Shown here: positions 1-6,904 of the stretch, in pieces
Numbering within the stretch: position 1 is the stretch's first letter
Layout of the letters: every line of letters begins with the position of its first letter
DNA from: Candidatus Faecivicinus avistercoris
Lineage (GTDB): Bacteria; Bacillota; Clostridia; Christensenellales; Aristaeellaceae
Reading direction: 5' to 3'
DNA: 32,983 nt
Assembly: GCA_018716805.1 (NCBI GenBank)
Contig: DVJL01000140.1
Coordinates: 1 to 32,983 of the forward strand
Notes under the pieces: generated by a model
Seen by the model: the letters and a program-made list of their open reading frames with translations, nothing else
Databases searched by the model: none
What the model was told of the DNA's origin: nothing
Program-made: the position numbers and the translations under genes

Positions 1-1889
1 GTGTCGCCGAAGGGCACCAGCTCGATCACCTGCGCGGGGCCCTGCGGCACGGGCGCCATCGGCACGCTGCCGGCGCTCGCGCCGTCCATCGCCCATTCCA
101 CCGGCGCGGCCTTGGCCAGCACCTTGACGCACGGCGCGCCCTTGCCGAACGCCGTCTCCCGCTCGCCCTCGGTGACCGCCTTCATCGGCTCGTCGCGCAA
201 AAGCGCCCAGTTCCACGCATCGTCCGTGGTCACCTGCCAGTCGCCGTTTTCGAGCTTGAGCCAGTCCTCCTTTGGCTGGAAGGCCATCAGCAGCGGGCCG
301 AACTCCACCGCACCGGACTGGTGGTACCAGCGGGTGAGCCTCGGCGCGGCGGGCATTTCGAGCCGCACCACGTCGCCGGTGCGCCACTTGCGGCGCACGC
401 ACGTCGTCTCGTTGGCGCGCACCTGCATGATCTCGCCGTCGGGCAGGTAGATCATCGGCTGGCGCGCCCAGTAGGGCACGCGGAGATACAGCGGGAATTC
501 GGCCGGCTGCTTGACCGCGACCTCGATGCGCACCGTCTGCGCAAACGGATAGCCGCCCGACACCTTCAGCCGCACCGGCACGCCGCCCAGCGCCGTCCGA
601 ACCGTGCACGGCGCGTAGCTGACCGCGGAGAGGCCGCCGTCGTTCGTCGCGTACCAGAGGTGCGACACAAACTTCGGCCAGCCCTGGTGATAGTTCGCCG
701 TACAGCAGCCGAAGTTCGGCTCAAAGCCGAACAGGTTTGAGTCGTCGCCGTTGTTGTACCACTTCCGCTTGTCGAGCGACACCTTCACCTGGTTGGCCTG
801 CTGGTCGTACTGATGGCCGGACATGTCCGGCGTGAACGCCGCCGGCAGCGCGTTGTAGGCGGCGCGCTCGAGGATGTCCGGAAGCTCTGCGCCGTAGTCG
901 CCCAGCCCGATCAGCGTTTCGATCGAGTACATCAGCTCCACGACGGTGCACGTCTCGGTGCCCTGCGTGGGGCTCGCGCCGTTTAGGTGCTCGTCGCAGG
1001 TGAACACGCCGCTCGCCACGCCGTGGTGCTTCATCAGCTTGGCCCAGCCGAATTTGAAGCCGCCCTGCTCCTTGAAGCCGGACTTGAACAGATTGATCAC
1101 GCCCGGCGTCTTGAGTCCCATGGCGACGTTCACGCCGTGCGAAAGGTGGTACTGCGTCTGGAAGAACGGCCGGTTCTCGGCCTCGAGCTGGTCGCCGTCG
1201 GCGCGCTCCTCCTTCATGCCCTCCTCGAGCCGGTCCCACTTCAGCGAGCGGCCCATCGGCATCGTGATCGGGAAGGTATGGAAGAAGTTTGGCCAGTCCA
1301 GCGTCTGCGCGCGCAGCTTCCGGCACAGCTCGAGCAGGTACTTCTGACCCGTCAGGTTGTACAGCCAAAGCGCCAGCTCCATGTTTTCGCCGCCGCGCGC
1401 GACCGCCCACGCGCGCAGCGGATGCGTCGCGAGGTTGCGGTACTGGTATTTGAAGAAGCGGTCCATCAGCACCAGCACGCGCTTGTCGCCCGTGGCGGAG
1501 AAATACTGCCTGAGCGCCTTGAGGGCGATCATCAGCGGCCAGTGGTCGTCGTTCTTTTCCGGGCCGAACCAGCCATCCTCGCGCTGGCTCTGAAGCATCC
1601 ATTCGACGTAGCGCTTGCAGACGTCCTTGAGGCCGTCGTCGTCGAGCGCCCACGCCAGCGGGATCAGGCCGTCGAGATAGTACGGCGCGCGCTCCCAGCC
1701 GTCGCCCTCGCCGCCCAGCCAGGCGCAGTCCTCGCCCACGTCCTTCCAGACCTCGTGCAGCTTGCCCGACAGGCCGTCCGCCTGCGTGCGGAGCTGATCC
1801 AGAAGCCAGCCGTCCGGGCGGATCGAGCCCAGCGGCAGCGGCGCCAGCGCGTTGGGGGTCAGCGGCGCGCGGTTAAAGATGGGTTTCAT
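1..1889 (-). CDS. GH127-type beta-L-arabinofuranosidase (DUF1680), C-terminus cut by window edge
   Basis: The frame is open from an ATG at 1889 to the left edge, giving 629 codons without a stop. It matches the DUF1680 superfamily (GH127/GH146), retaining enzymes that release beta-L-arabinofuranose from plant glycans or glycoproteins. The zinc-thiolate site is complete: GTETC supplies Glu312 and Cys314, and NFGCCTAN supplies Cys395-Cys396. In characterised members the first Cys of this pair is the nucleophile and the other residues hold zinc. The N-terminal two thirds looks like an all-helical (alpha/alpha)6 barrel rich in W, Y and D; the rest should be beta-sandwich. I see no signal peptide, so it is probably cytoplasmic and acts on imported oligosaccharides. 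The start lies 2 bases after the rlmL stop, and its GAGGTG ribosome site lies inside the rlmL end, so the two are translationally coupled. The exact substrate cannot be assigned from sequence alone. Confidence 0.88.
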   Translation of the reverse strand, partial: MKPIFNRAPLTPNALAPLPLGSIRPDGWLLDQLRTQADGLSGKLHEVWKDVGEDCAWLGGEGDGWERAPYYLDGLIPLAWALDDDGLKDVCKRYVEWMLQSQREDGWFGPEKNDDHWPLMIALKALRQYFSATGDKRVLVLMDRFFKYQYRNLATHPLRAWAVARGGENMELALWLYNLTGQKYLLELCRKLRAQTLDWPNFFHTFPITMPMGRSLKWDRLEEGMKEERADGDQLEAENRPFFQTQYHLSHGVNVAMGLKTPGVINLFKSGFKEQGGFKFGWAKLMKHHGVASGVFTCDEHLNGASPTQGTETCTVVELMYSIETLIGLGDYGAELPDILERAAYNALPAAFTPDMSGHQYDQQANQVKVSLDKRKWYNNGDDSNLFGFEPNFGCCTANYHQGWPKFVSHLWYATNDGGLSAVSYAPCTVRTALGGVPVRLKVSGGYPFAQTVRIEVAVKQPAEFPLYLRVPYWARQPMIYLPDGEIMQVRANETTCVRRKWRTGDVVRLEMPAAPRLTRWYHQSGAVEFGPLLMAFQPKEDWLKLENGDWQVTTDDAWNWALLRDEPMKAVTEGERETAFGKGAPCVKVLAKAAPVEWAMDGASAGSVPMAPVPQGPAQVIELVPFGD

Positions 1890-1891
1890 GG

Positions 1892-3028
1892 TCAGTGCAC
1901 CTCGCTTGCTTCAAAAATCCGGTATTCGCATTCGATTCTTCCATTGTAATAGCGCCTTCTGCGCGTGGCGCGGCGGCCGTAGGCGCGCTCGAAGCCCATG
2001 TCGGCCGAGAACGCGCACAGCGTCCAGCCGGGGTTGCGCTCCTGAAGCCGGCCGAGCTGCTTGGCCACGGCGTGCGCGGCGCGGGCGTTGTCCAGCCGCT
2101 CGCCGTAGGGCGGGTTGGCGATGAACACGCCCGGCTCGCCGGAGAGGGTCACGTCGCGCAGGTCGCGCACTTCGAGCTGGATGCGCCCCTCCAGCCCGGC
2201 CTGCCGGACGTGGCGGCGCGCCAACTCGATGGCCTCGGGGTTGATGTCCGATCCGGCGACGTTCAGCGGCCGCTTGAGTCCCTCCTCGAACTTCAGCCGT
2301 GCCTCGCGGCGGATGGATTCGATCTCCTCGTAATTGCGCGCAACGACCGGCCAGCTCTCCATCGCGAAGCGGCGGGTCAGCCCCGGGGCGCGGTTCAGCG
2401 CGATGAACGCCGCCTCGATCAGGATCGTCCCGGTGCCGCAGCAGGGATCGTACAGCGGCTGCCACGGGTGCCAGCCGCTTTGCAGCACCAGCGCGGCGGC
2501 CAGCGTCTCGCGCAGCGGCGCTTCGCCGTTCCACGTCCGGTAGCCGCGGCGGGAGAGCGCCTCGCCCGAGGCGTCGACGCAGACGGTGACGACATCGTTT
2601 CGGATGGAGACGTCGATCTGAAACAGCGCGCCGGTCTCGTCGAACCAGTCGCGGCCGTAGGCGGACTTCATCCGCTCGACCATCGCGCGCTTGCCGATCT
2701 TCTGCACGTCCGACGGGCTCATCAGCTGCGACCGGACGCACTTCGCGCGGATCGGGAACCGCGCGTCCTCCGGCAGCATCTTTTCCCATTCGACCGCCCG
2801 GATGCCCTGAAACAGCTCTTCAAACGTCCGCGCCTCGAACTGCGCCATCACGCGCATGATCCGGTCGCAGGTGCGCAGCCAGAGGTTGGCGCGGAAGGCG
2901 TCGGCATAGCTGCCCTCGAACGTCGCGCCGCCGACGTCCAGCACCCGGACGTCCTTCATTCCCATGCGCTTCAAATCGCGCCCAGTCATGCCCTCCATGC
3001 CGAACGCGGCGCACGCAATCCATTTCAT
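1892..3028 (-). CDS. rlmL: RlmL/YpsC-like THUMP-domain rRNA N2-guanine methyltransferase
   Basis: This 378-residue protein resembles Bacillus YpsC and the N-terminal half of E. coli RlmL, which methylate N2 of a guanosine in 23S rRNA using S-adenosylmethionine. A ferredoxin-like/THUMP region covers about residues 40-155 and the Rossmann methyltransferase domain about 170-375. The SAM-binding motif DPCCGTGT is at 194-201, and the catalytic NPPYGERL motif, typical of base-amine methyltransferases, is at 305-312. Length is normal for the single-domain Firmicutes form. A GGGAG ribosome site sits 9 bases before the ATG. The gene follows the sigma factor by 60 bases and precedes the arabinofuranosidase by 2, apparently in one transcript. 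Cytoplasmic. The exact modified position (G2445 in E. coli) is inferred from the family. Confidence 0.9.
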   Translation of the reverse strand: MKWIACAAFGMEGMTGRDLKRMGMKDVRVLDVGGATFEGSYADAFRANLWLRTCDRIMRVMAQFEARTFEELFQGIRAVEWEKMLPEDARFPIRAKCVRSQLMSPSDVQKIGKRAMVERMKSAYGRDWFDETGALFQIDVSIRNDVVTVCVDASGEALSRRGYRTWNGEAPLRETLAAALVLQSGWHPWQPLYDPCCGTGTILIEAAFIALNRAPGLTRRFAMESWPVVARNYEEIESIRREARLKFEEGLKRPLNVAGSDINPEAIELARRHVRQAGLEGRIQLEVRDLRDVTLSGEPGVFIANPPYGERLDNARAAHAVAKQLGRLQERNPGWTLCAFSADMGFERAYGRRATRRRRYYNGRIECEYRIFEASEVH

Positions 3029-3088
3029 CCTCTCGTTCTCCCATCCCGCGAGTCGGCCGGGTTTCCCGGCCGGAAGTCCTCTCGCACG

Positions 3089-3835
3089 TCAATCGGAAAT
3101 TTCCTCGCGCATCCGCTTGAGCGCCTGGCGCTCGATGCGCGAAACGGTCATCTGTGAAACCTTCATCCGCTCGGCCATTTCGCGCTGGGACAGGTTTTCG
3201 TAAAACCTGCCGCGGATGACCTCGCGCTGGCGGTCATCGAGCGCGTCCATCGCGCGGCGGAGCATGTCCCCGCGCTCGAACTCGGCATAGCCCGGCTCGT
3301 CGAACCCGAGCAGGCGGCCGAGCGGCGAACCTTCGCGCTCCTCGCCGACCTCCGCGTCGAGCGAAGCCGGCGACATGGCGTTGCCCAGCTCGAGCGCCTC
3401 GAGCACGGCGTCCTCGGTCAGCCCGAGGGATTCGGCCAGCTCGTCCACGCGCGGCGAGCGGCTGAGCTGCTGTTCGAGCTTTGCCCGCGCGGCGCGGACG
3501 CTCTGCGCGATCTCGGCGCCGCGGCGGGGCAGACGGATCGCGCGCGAGCGGTCGCGGAAGTAGTTCTTGACCTCGCCCACCATCGTCGGCGTGACGAAGC
3601 TGACAAATTTGACGCCCTTCGCGGGATCAAAGCGGTCGATGGCCCGGAACAGCGCCATCGAGGCGACCTGATACAGGTCGTCGTATTCCACCCCGCGGCC
3701 GGAAAAGCGCTTCGCGATGATCTGCGCGATGTAGAGGTTGTCCTCGACGATCCGTTCGCGCAGCGCGGCGTCGCGCGTGTCAACATATCGCCTGAGCAGC
3801 TGATCGGTCTGCGTCGGCGCCCGCGATGTCTGCAT
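3089..3835 (-). CDS. SigF/SigG/SigB-family RNA polymerase sigma factor
   Basis: A 248-residue sigma-70 family factor of the sporulation/general-stress subgroup (SigF, SigG, SigB). Region 2 spans about residues 35-105, with the core-binding DDLYQ motif at 52-56 and a segment ending NYFRDRSRAIRLPRR for -10 recognition. Region 3 contains SPRVDELAESLGLTEDAV. Region 4 ends in a helix-turn-helix, LSQREMAERMKVSQMTVSRI, at about 214-233. It starts 3 bases after the anti-sigma stop; its GGAGGG ribosome site lies in the end of that gene, so the pair is coupled as in the spoIIA and rsb operons. No SpoIIAA/RsbV anti-anti-sigma gene is next to it, unlike the classical three-gene operon. Whether it is forespore SigF or SigG or another paralogue cannot be settled without a tree. 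Confidence 0.92.
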   Translation of the reverse strand: MQTSRAPTQTDQLLRRYVDTRDAALRERIVEDNLYIAQIIAKRFSGRGVEYDDLYQVASMALFRAIDRFDPAKGVKFVSFVTPTMVGEVKNYFRDRSRAIRLPRRGAEIAQSVRAARAKLEQQLSRSPRVDELAESLGLTEDAVLEALELGNAMSPASLDAEVGEEREGSPLGRLLGFDEPGYAEFERGDMLRRAMDALDDRQREVIRGRFYENLSQREMAERMKVSQMTVSRIERQALKRMREEISD

Positions 3836-3838
3836 ACG

Positions 3839-4246
3839 CTAGCCCTCCCGCGTCAGCGCGACGCGCAGCTCAATCGCGTGGATCCGGCCGCAGCGCATGT
3901 CAAAGGAGACCTCGTCGGCGAGCGCGGCCAATATGCAGCGGACGATCTCCAGCTCGGTCTCGTCCATGCCGCCTTCGCCCGCCTCGGAATCGCCCGCGAT
4001 GGCGCGAATGACCAGCGTGCGGTCGTCCTCGCACAAAAAGCGCAGCGTGATCCGCTCCGGAGGGTTTTCCTGCCCGATCAGGCAGTTGCACGCCTCCTCC
4101 GTCGCGATCTTCAGGCTGTCCATCGCATCGATGGTCAGTCCCGCGCGCGCGACGACGCCCGCCGTCGTCAGACGGATCACCAGCATCATTCCGGCGTCTG
4201 CCGCCACGCTCAGCTCGACCGGCCCCTTCAAGCGCTTCTCACTCAT
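3839..4246 (-). CDS. RsbW/SpoIIAB-like anti-sigma factor (GHKL ATPase fold)
   Basis: A protein of 135 residues from the preferred ATG at 4246 (MSEKRLKG), with GGAGGG 6 bases upstream; an ATG two codons earlier lies too close to that site. It has the length and fold signature of the histidine-kinase-like anti-sigma factors: an N-box helix around DSLKIATEEACNCLIG, with the Glu and Asn spaced as in SpoIIAB. The expected DxGxG ATP-lid motif is replaced by GDSEAGEGGMDE, so nucleotide binding or kinase activity may be altered. The role inferred from position is to bind and hold the sigma factor encoded 3 bases downstream. In the family the kinase phosphorylates a serine of an anti-anti-sigma protein; that partner is not nearby. 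A promoter lies about 32 bases upstream of the start. Confidence 0.75.
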   Translation of the reverse strand: MSEKRLKGPVELSVAADAGMMLVIRLTTAGVVARAGLTIDAMDSLKIATEEACNCLIGQENPPERITLRFLCEDDRTLVIRAIAGDSEAGEGGMDETELEIVRCILAALADEVSFDMRCGRIHAIELRVALTREG

Positions 4247-4277
4247 CGCCATCCCTCCAGATACCAAACCATCATTC

Positions 4278-4306
4278 ATTATAACCGATATTTCCCTTCC
4301 GCGCAA
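4278..4306 (-). promoter_or_regulatory. Sigma-A-type promoter for the anti-sigma/sigma operon
   Basis: On the minus strand a -35 TTGCGC (4306-4301) is followed after 17 bases by a perfect -10 TATAAT (4283-4278). Transcription would start near 4271, about 25 bases before the anti-sigma start. The -35 has GC in place of the consensus AC, as in two other promoters of this window. Confidence 0.75.
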
Positions 4307-4392
4307 GCCCTGCGCGCAACCCATAACAGTGCCGCCCAGAAACGGACAAAACTCGCCCGAAGGGAGGCGCATGCCCTGCAAGAGACTTCAAC

Positions 4393-4428
4393 GCCCCTCA
4401 AAGGCCGGAATCAGGGCCTCTGAGGGGC
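4393..4428 (-). terminator. Hairpin, possible terminator after the dehydrogenase
   Basis: GCCCCTCA (4393-4400) pairs with TGAGGGGC (4421-4428), and inside it AGGCC pairs with GGCCT across an 8-base loop. There is no good T tract on either strand, so it is at best a weak or factor-dependent terminator of the minus-strand dehydrogenase transcript. Confidence 0.35.
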
Positions 4429-4585
4429 ACGGCTGGGGAATTTCCATATCGGGTCATTTCGCCATTGGCGGCGCAGCGCCGCGGGGCATGCGGGAAGCGC
4501 GCGCCGGCCGGCGTCCAGACAAACAAAATTGCTGCCGCAATCGCGCGCCGGCGGAATTCGATGACAGGTGTATTGCAGATTATGA

Positions 4586-4616
4586 CGTTTCCGCCGCGTC
4601 AGTGCCCGCAGAGCGC
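4586..4616. repeat. Degenerate copy of the dehydrogenase 3' end
   Basis: These 31 bases match 4656-4686, which spans the last codons and stop of the dehydrogenase gene, at 27 positions. The four differences I count are all transitions. The two copies are offset by 70 bases in the same orientation. Confidence 0.75.
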
Positions 4617-4668
4617 GCGGCTGGCGGCGATGGCGGTTCATGGACGGTCCGCGGTCGTTTCCGCCGCG

Positions 4669-5454
4669 TCAGCGTCCGTAGAGCACAGCCAGCAAAAAGC
4701 GCACGGCGCGGGCGGGCAGGAATTTCGCCAGCATCGCGCACGCCTTGTAGGTCAGCCCGAGGCTTTGCACCGGGCGGCGGCTCCGGCCGAGCGCGATCTT
4801 CGCGATCTTCTGGCCGGCCGCCTGCGCGGTCATGCCGCCCTCCTCGTCGCGCTCCATCTTCTGCACCGAGCGGGCGATGCGGCCGCCGTAGACGCCGTCG
4901 CCGGCTTCAAACTTCCGCCGCGAAGCGGTGAAGCCCGTGCGCGTGTCGCCCGGCATGACGGAGATCACCGCGATGCCCCACGGCCGCACCTCGTTGGCGG
5001 CGGCCATGGTCAGCGCGTTGACCGCGGCCTTTGACGCCGAATACCACGCCTGAAACGGAATCGGCGCCACCGCGGCGACGGAGCTGATGTTGACGATGCG
5101 CCCGGAGCGCTGCGCGCGCATCGCCGGCAGCACGGCGCAAAGGGCGTTGCTGACGCCGAGCACGTTAACTTCCATGAGCCTGCGGGCGTCCGCGTCCGGC
5201 GTGAACTCCATCGCGCCGGAGATGCCCATGCCGGCGCAGTTGACCAGCAGGTCGATCCGTCCCTCGCGGGCGAGCACCTCGTCTACCGCCGCGCGGACGG
5301 CCTGTGCGTCGGAGACGTCGCAGCAGAGGTGTTCGCCCTCGGCGGGCCGGCGGCTCAGCGCATACACGGTGACGCCCCGCGCGCGCAGCGCCCGCGCCGT
5401 CTCCAGCCCGATGCCGCTGCTGCCGCCCGTGACGATCGCAATGGTTGGTTTCAT
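4669..5454 (-). CDS. Short-chain dehydrogenase/reductase (SDR)
   Basis: A 261-residue classical SDR, the usual family length. The NAD(P)-binding TGGSSGIG is at 9-16, the structural NCAG at about 92-95, the catalytic Ser at the NISS motif and the YSASK motif supplies Tyr and Lys. The LSRRP segment after beta strand 2 carries arginines, which favours NADP(H) over NAD(H). The C-terminal 60 residues are basic and hydrophobic, as in reductases that act on lipids or sit on membranes. Its GGGAGGG ribosome site is 7 bases before the ATG and its own TTGACT/TATAAT promoter is upstream. It stands alone on the minus strand, divergent from the membrane-protein operon, so context gives no clue to the substrate. 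Confidence 0.88.
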   Translation of the reverse strand: MKPTIAIVTGGSSGIGLETARALRARGVTVYALSRRPAEGEHLCCDVSDAQAVRAAVDEVLAREGRIDLLVNCAGMGISGAMEFTPDADARRLMEVNVLGVSNALCAVLPAMRAQRSGRIVNISSVAAVAPIPFQAWYSASKAAVNALTMAAANEVRPWGIAVISVMPGDTRTGFTASRRKFEAGDGVYGGRIARSVQKMERDEEGGMTAQAAGQKIAKIALGRSRRPVQSLGLTYKACAMLAKFLPARAVRFLLAVLYGR

Positions 5455-5475
5455 AGGTCATCCCTCCCGCCGGTG

Positions 5476-5505
5476 ATTATACATGCCCTTTCCCGGAAAA
5501 GTCAA
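5476..5505 (-). promoter_or_regulatory. Promoter of the SDR gene
   Basis: Minus-strand TTGACT (5505-5500), an 18-base spacer, then TATAAT (5481-5476). The -10 ends about 21 bases before the SDR start codon, leaving a very short leader that includes the ribosome site. Confidence 0.75.
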
Positions 5506-5594
5506 TGAAATTTTTGCCGAAAAAAGGATTTCCAGCGCGCAGGGAGAACTCTTTTATGGAGAGATTTGGCGAAGCCGCGGCGGGAGGGATTGCG

Positions 5595-6131
5595 ATGCGC
5601 GAACAGAGCCGGCGCATGGCGCTGTGCGCGATGATGGCCGCGCTGGGCACGGCGGTGTTGATGATGGGCGGGCTGATCCCGCTGGCGACGTTCTGCGCGC
5701 CCGCGCTGGCGGCGCTGGCACTGGTGCCGGTGCAGGTGGAGTACGGCCGGAAGTACGCCCTGGGCGTCTATGTGGCGACGGCGGCGCTCGGGCTGATCCT
5801 CTGCGCGGACCGCGAGGCGGCGCTGGTGTTCGCATGCCTCGGCCACTATCCCGCCATCCGCGACCGTTTCAACCGAATCCGGCCCCGGGCGCTGCGCGTC
5901 GCGGCGAAGCTTTTGCTGTTCGACCTGTGCGCCGGAATCGCGTTTGCGCTGGCGGCGCTGGTCGTCGGGTTCGCCGCGCTCTTTGCGGAGTACGCCGAGC
6001 TCGGCGCGGCGGGCATCGCGGCGTTTGTCGTGCTTGCCAACGTCACCCTGCTGCTCTACGACCGCTTTCTCGCGGTTGGCACGCTGCTGTACGAGCGAAA
6101 GATCCGCCCGCGCTTGAAGCGCCGCGCATGA
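5595..6131 (+). CDS. Small integral membrane protein, unknown function
   Basis: A protein of 178 residues from the ATG at 5595, chosen because GGAGGG lies 6 bases before it; an in-frame ATG at 5559 with a weaker site is possible. It contains about five hydrophobic segments. The first (MALCAMMAALGTAVLMMGGLIP) resembles the N-terminus of ECF-transporter substrate-binding subunits, and a short GRKYALGVY turn precedes the second pair. The C-terminus is basic (YERKIRPRLKRRA) and presumably cytoplasmic. I do not recognise a specific family; the pattern recalls small conserved Clostridia membrane proteins. It is the first gene of a plus-strand run, with the HD-domain gene starting 19 bases after its stop. 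Confidence 0.7.
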   Translation: MREQSRRMALCAMMAALGTAVLMMGGLIPLATFCAPALAALALVPVQVEYGRKYALGVYVATAALGLILCADREAALVFACLGHYPAIRDRFNRIRPRALRVAAKLLLFDLCAGIAFALAALVVGFAALFAEYAELGAAGIAAFVVLANVTLLLYDRFLAVGTLLYERKIRPRLKRRA

Positions 6132-6150
6132 GGCAAGGAGGAGTCCCGCA

Positions 6151-6759
6151 TTGAATCTGGAATTCGACCGCCACGGCGCCTTTGCGCGCGCCGCGGCGTT
6201 TGCCGCCTATGCCCATGACGGCCAGACGCGCAAGGGCTCGGCGCTGCCCTATCTGGTCCATCCGATGGAGGCCGCCGCCATCGCCGCGACGATGACGAAC
6301 GACCCGGACGTGCTCGCCGCGGCGGTATTGCACGACGTGGTGGAGGACTGCGGCGTCGAGGAGGCCGAGCTGCGCACGCGCTTTGGGCGGCGCGTGGCGC
6401 GGCTGGTGATGGCCGAGAGCGAGCAGAAGGAGGCCGACGCCCGCGCGAGCTGGCAGAAGCGCAAGCTGCGCGCGGTGAACCGGCTGCGCGCCGCGCCGCG
6501 CGAGGAGATGATCCTCGCGCTCGCCGACAAGCTGAGCAACCTGCGCGCAATGGAGCGCGACCTGCGCGCGCTCGGGCCGCGGCTGTGGCTTCGGTTCAAC
6601 CAGACCAACCCGTCGATGCAGCGGTGGTACTACGCCTCGGTCGCCGGGGCGCTTGCGCCGCTTCAGGAGTTCGACGCCTATCGGGAATTCGTGGATCTGC
6701 TGCCCCGCGTGTTTGGCGAAACCGGGTCGCCGGAGGCGGAAGGCGCGGCCGGGAAGTGA
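6151..6759 (+). CDS. HD-domain protein related to (p)ppGpp hydrolases (SpoT/MESH1-like)
   Basis: A 202-residue protein from a TTG start. TTG is chosen because AAGGAGG lies 9 bases upstream and the hydrolase fold begins at once. The metal-binding HD pattern of the RelA/SpoT hydrolase domain is present: AYAHDGQTRKG with His22, PYLVHPMEAA with His37, and VLHDVVED with His-Asp at 61-62, followed by ALADKLSNL for the distal Asp. There is no synthetase, TGS or ACT domain, so it resembles the small stand-alone hydrolases that remove pyrophosphate from (p)ppGpp. Related small HD enzymes can act on other nucleotides, so the substrate is inferred. Residues after about 180 look disordered. The following remnant starts 9 bases after its stop. 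Confidence 0.8.
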   Translation: MNLEFDRHGAFARAAAFAAYAHDGQTRKGSALPYLVHPMEAAAIAATMTNDPDVLAAAVLHDVVEDCGVEEAELRTRFGRRVARLVMAESEQKEADARASWQKRKLRAVNRLRAAPREEMILALADKLSNLRAMERDLRALGPRLWLRFNQTNPSMQRWYYASVAGALAPLQEFDAYREFVDLLPRVFGETGSPEAEGAAGK

Positions 6760-6768
6760 GGAAGCTGC

Positions 6769-6888
6769 ATGGAGAAACGGGAAATCGCGGAAGTTCGCGC
6801 AAACTGCGCGCTCGATCTGCTCAGGATGGGTTGCGCGCTCCGTGTATGGAGAGCCCGGCTTCGGCGGCCGAATGGAAATCTGGATTGA
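6769..6888 (+). pseudogene. Remnant of an acyltransferase-3 gene start
   Basis: An ATG at 6769 opens a 39-codon frame whose residues 8-23 (EVRANCALDLLRMGCA) closely copy residues 8-23 of the full acyltransferase starting 136 bases downstream (EVRSNCALDLLRLVCA). The nucleotide match is also strong from 6790 to 6837. After that the frame runs into unrelated sequence and stops at 6886-6888. A GAGG ribosome site is present. I read it as the surviving 5' end of a second, diverged acyltransferase gene; a translated leader peptide is the alternative. Confidence 0.65.
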
Positions 6889-6904
6889 AGGGACGGAGAA
6901 ACCG

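Larger units (their letters stand above)
4307..4668. other. Non-coding spacer with a hairpin and a duplicated gene end
   Basis: I see no convincing gene in these 362 bases; the open frames here lack ribosome sites and family resemblance. The stretch carries a strong imperfect hairpin (4393-4428) and a degenerate copy (4586-4616) of the 3' end of the neighbouring dehydrogenase gene. It separates the promoter of the sigma operon from the dehydrogenase, both on the minus strand. Confidence 0.6.

Noticed and set aside
721..1653. A 310-codon minus-strand frame within the GH127 gene
   Set aside because: It is an alternative frame of the same strand; the true frame carries the catalytic GTETC and GCCTAN motifs and is open from 1889 to the window edge.
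4411..4641. A 76-codon minus-strand frame in the spacer after the dehydrogenase
   Set aside because: No ribosome site, no similarity to known proteins, and it spans a duplicated non-coding block.
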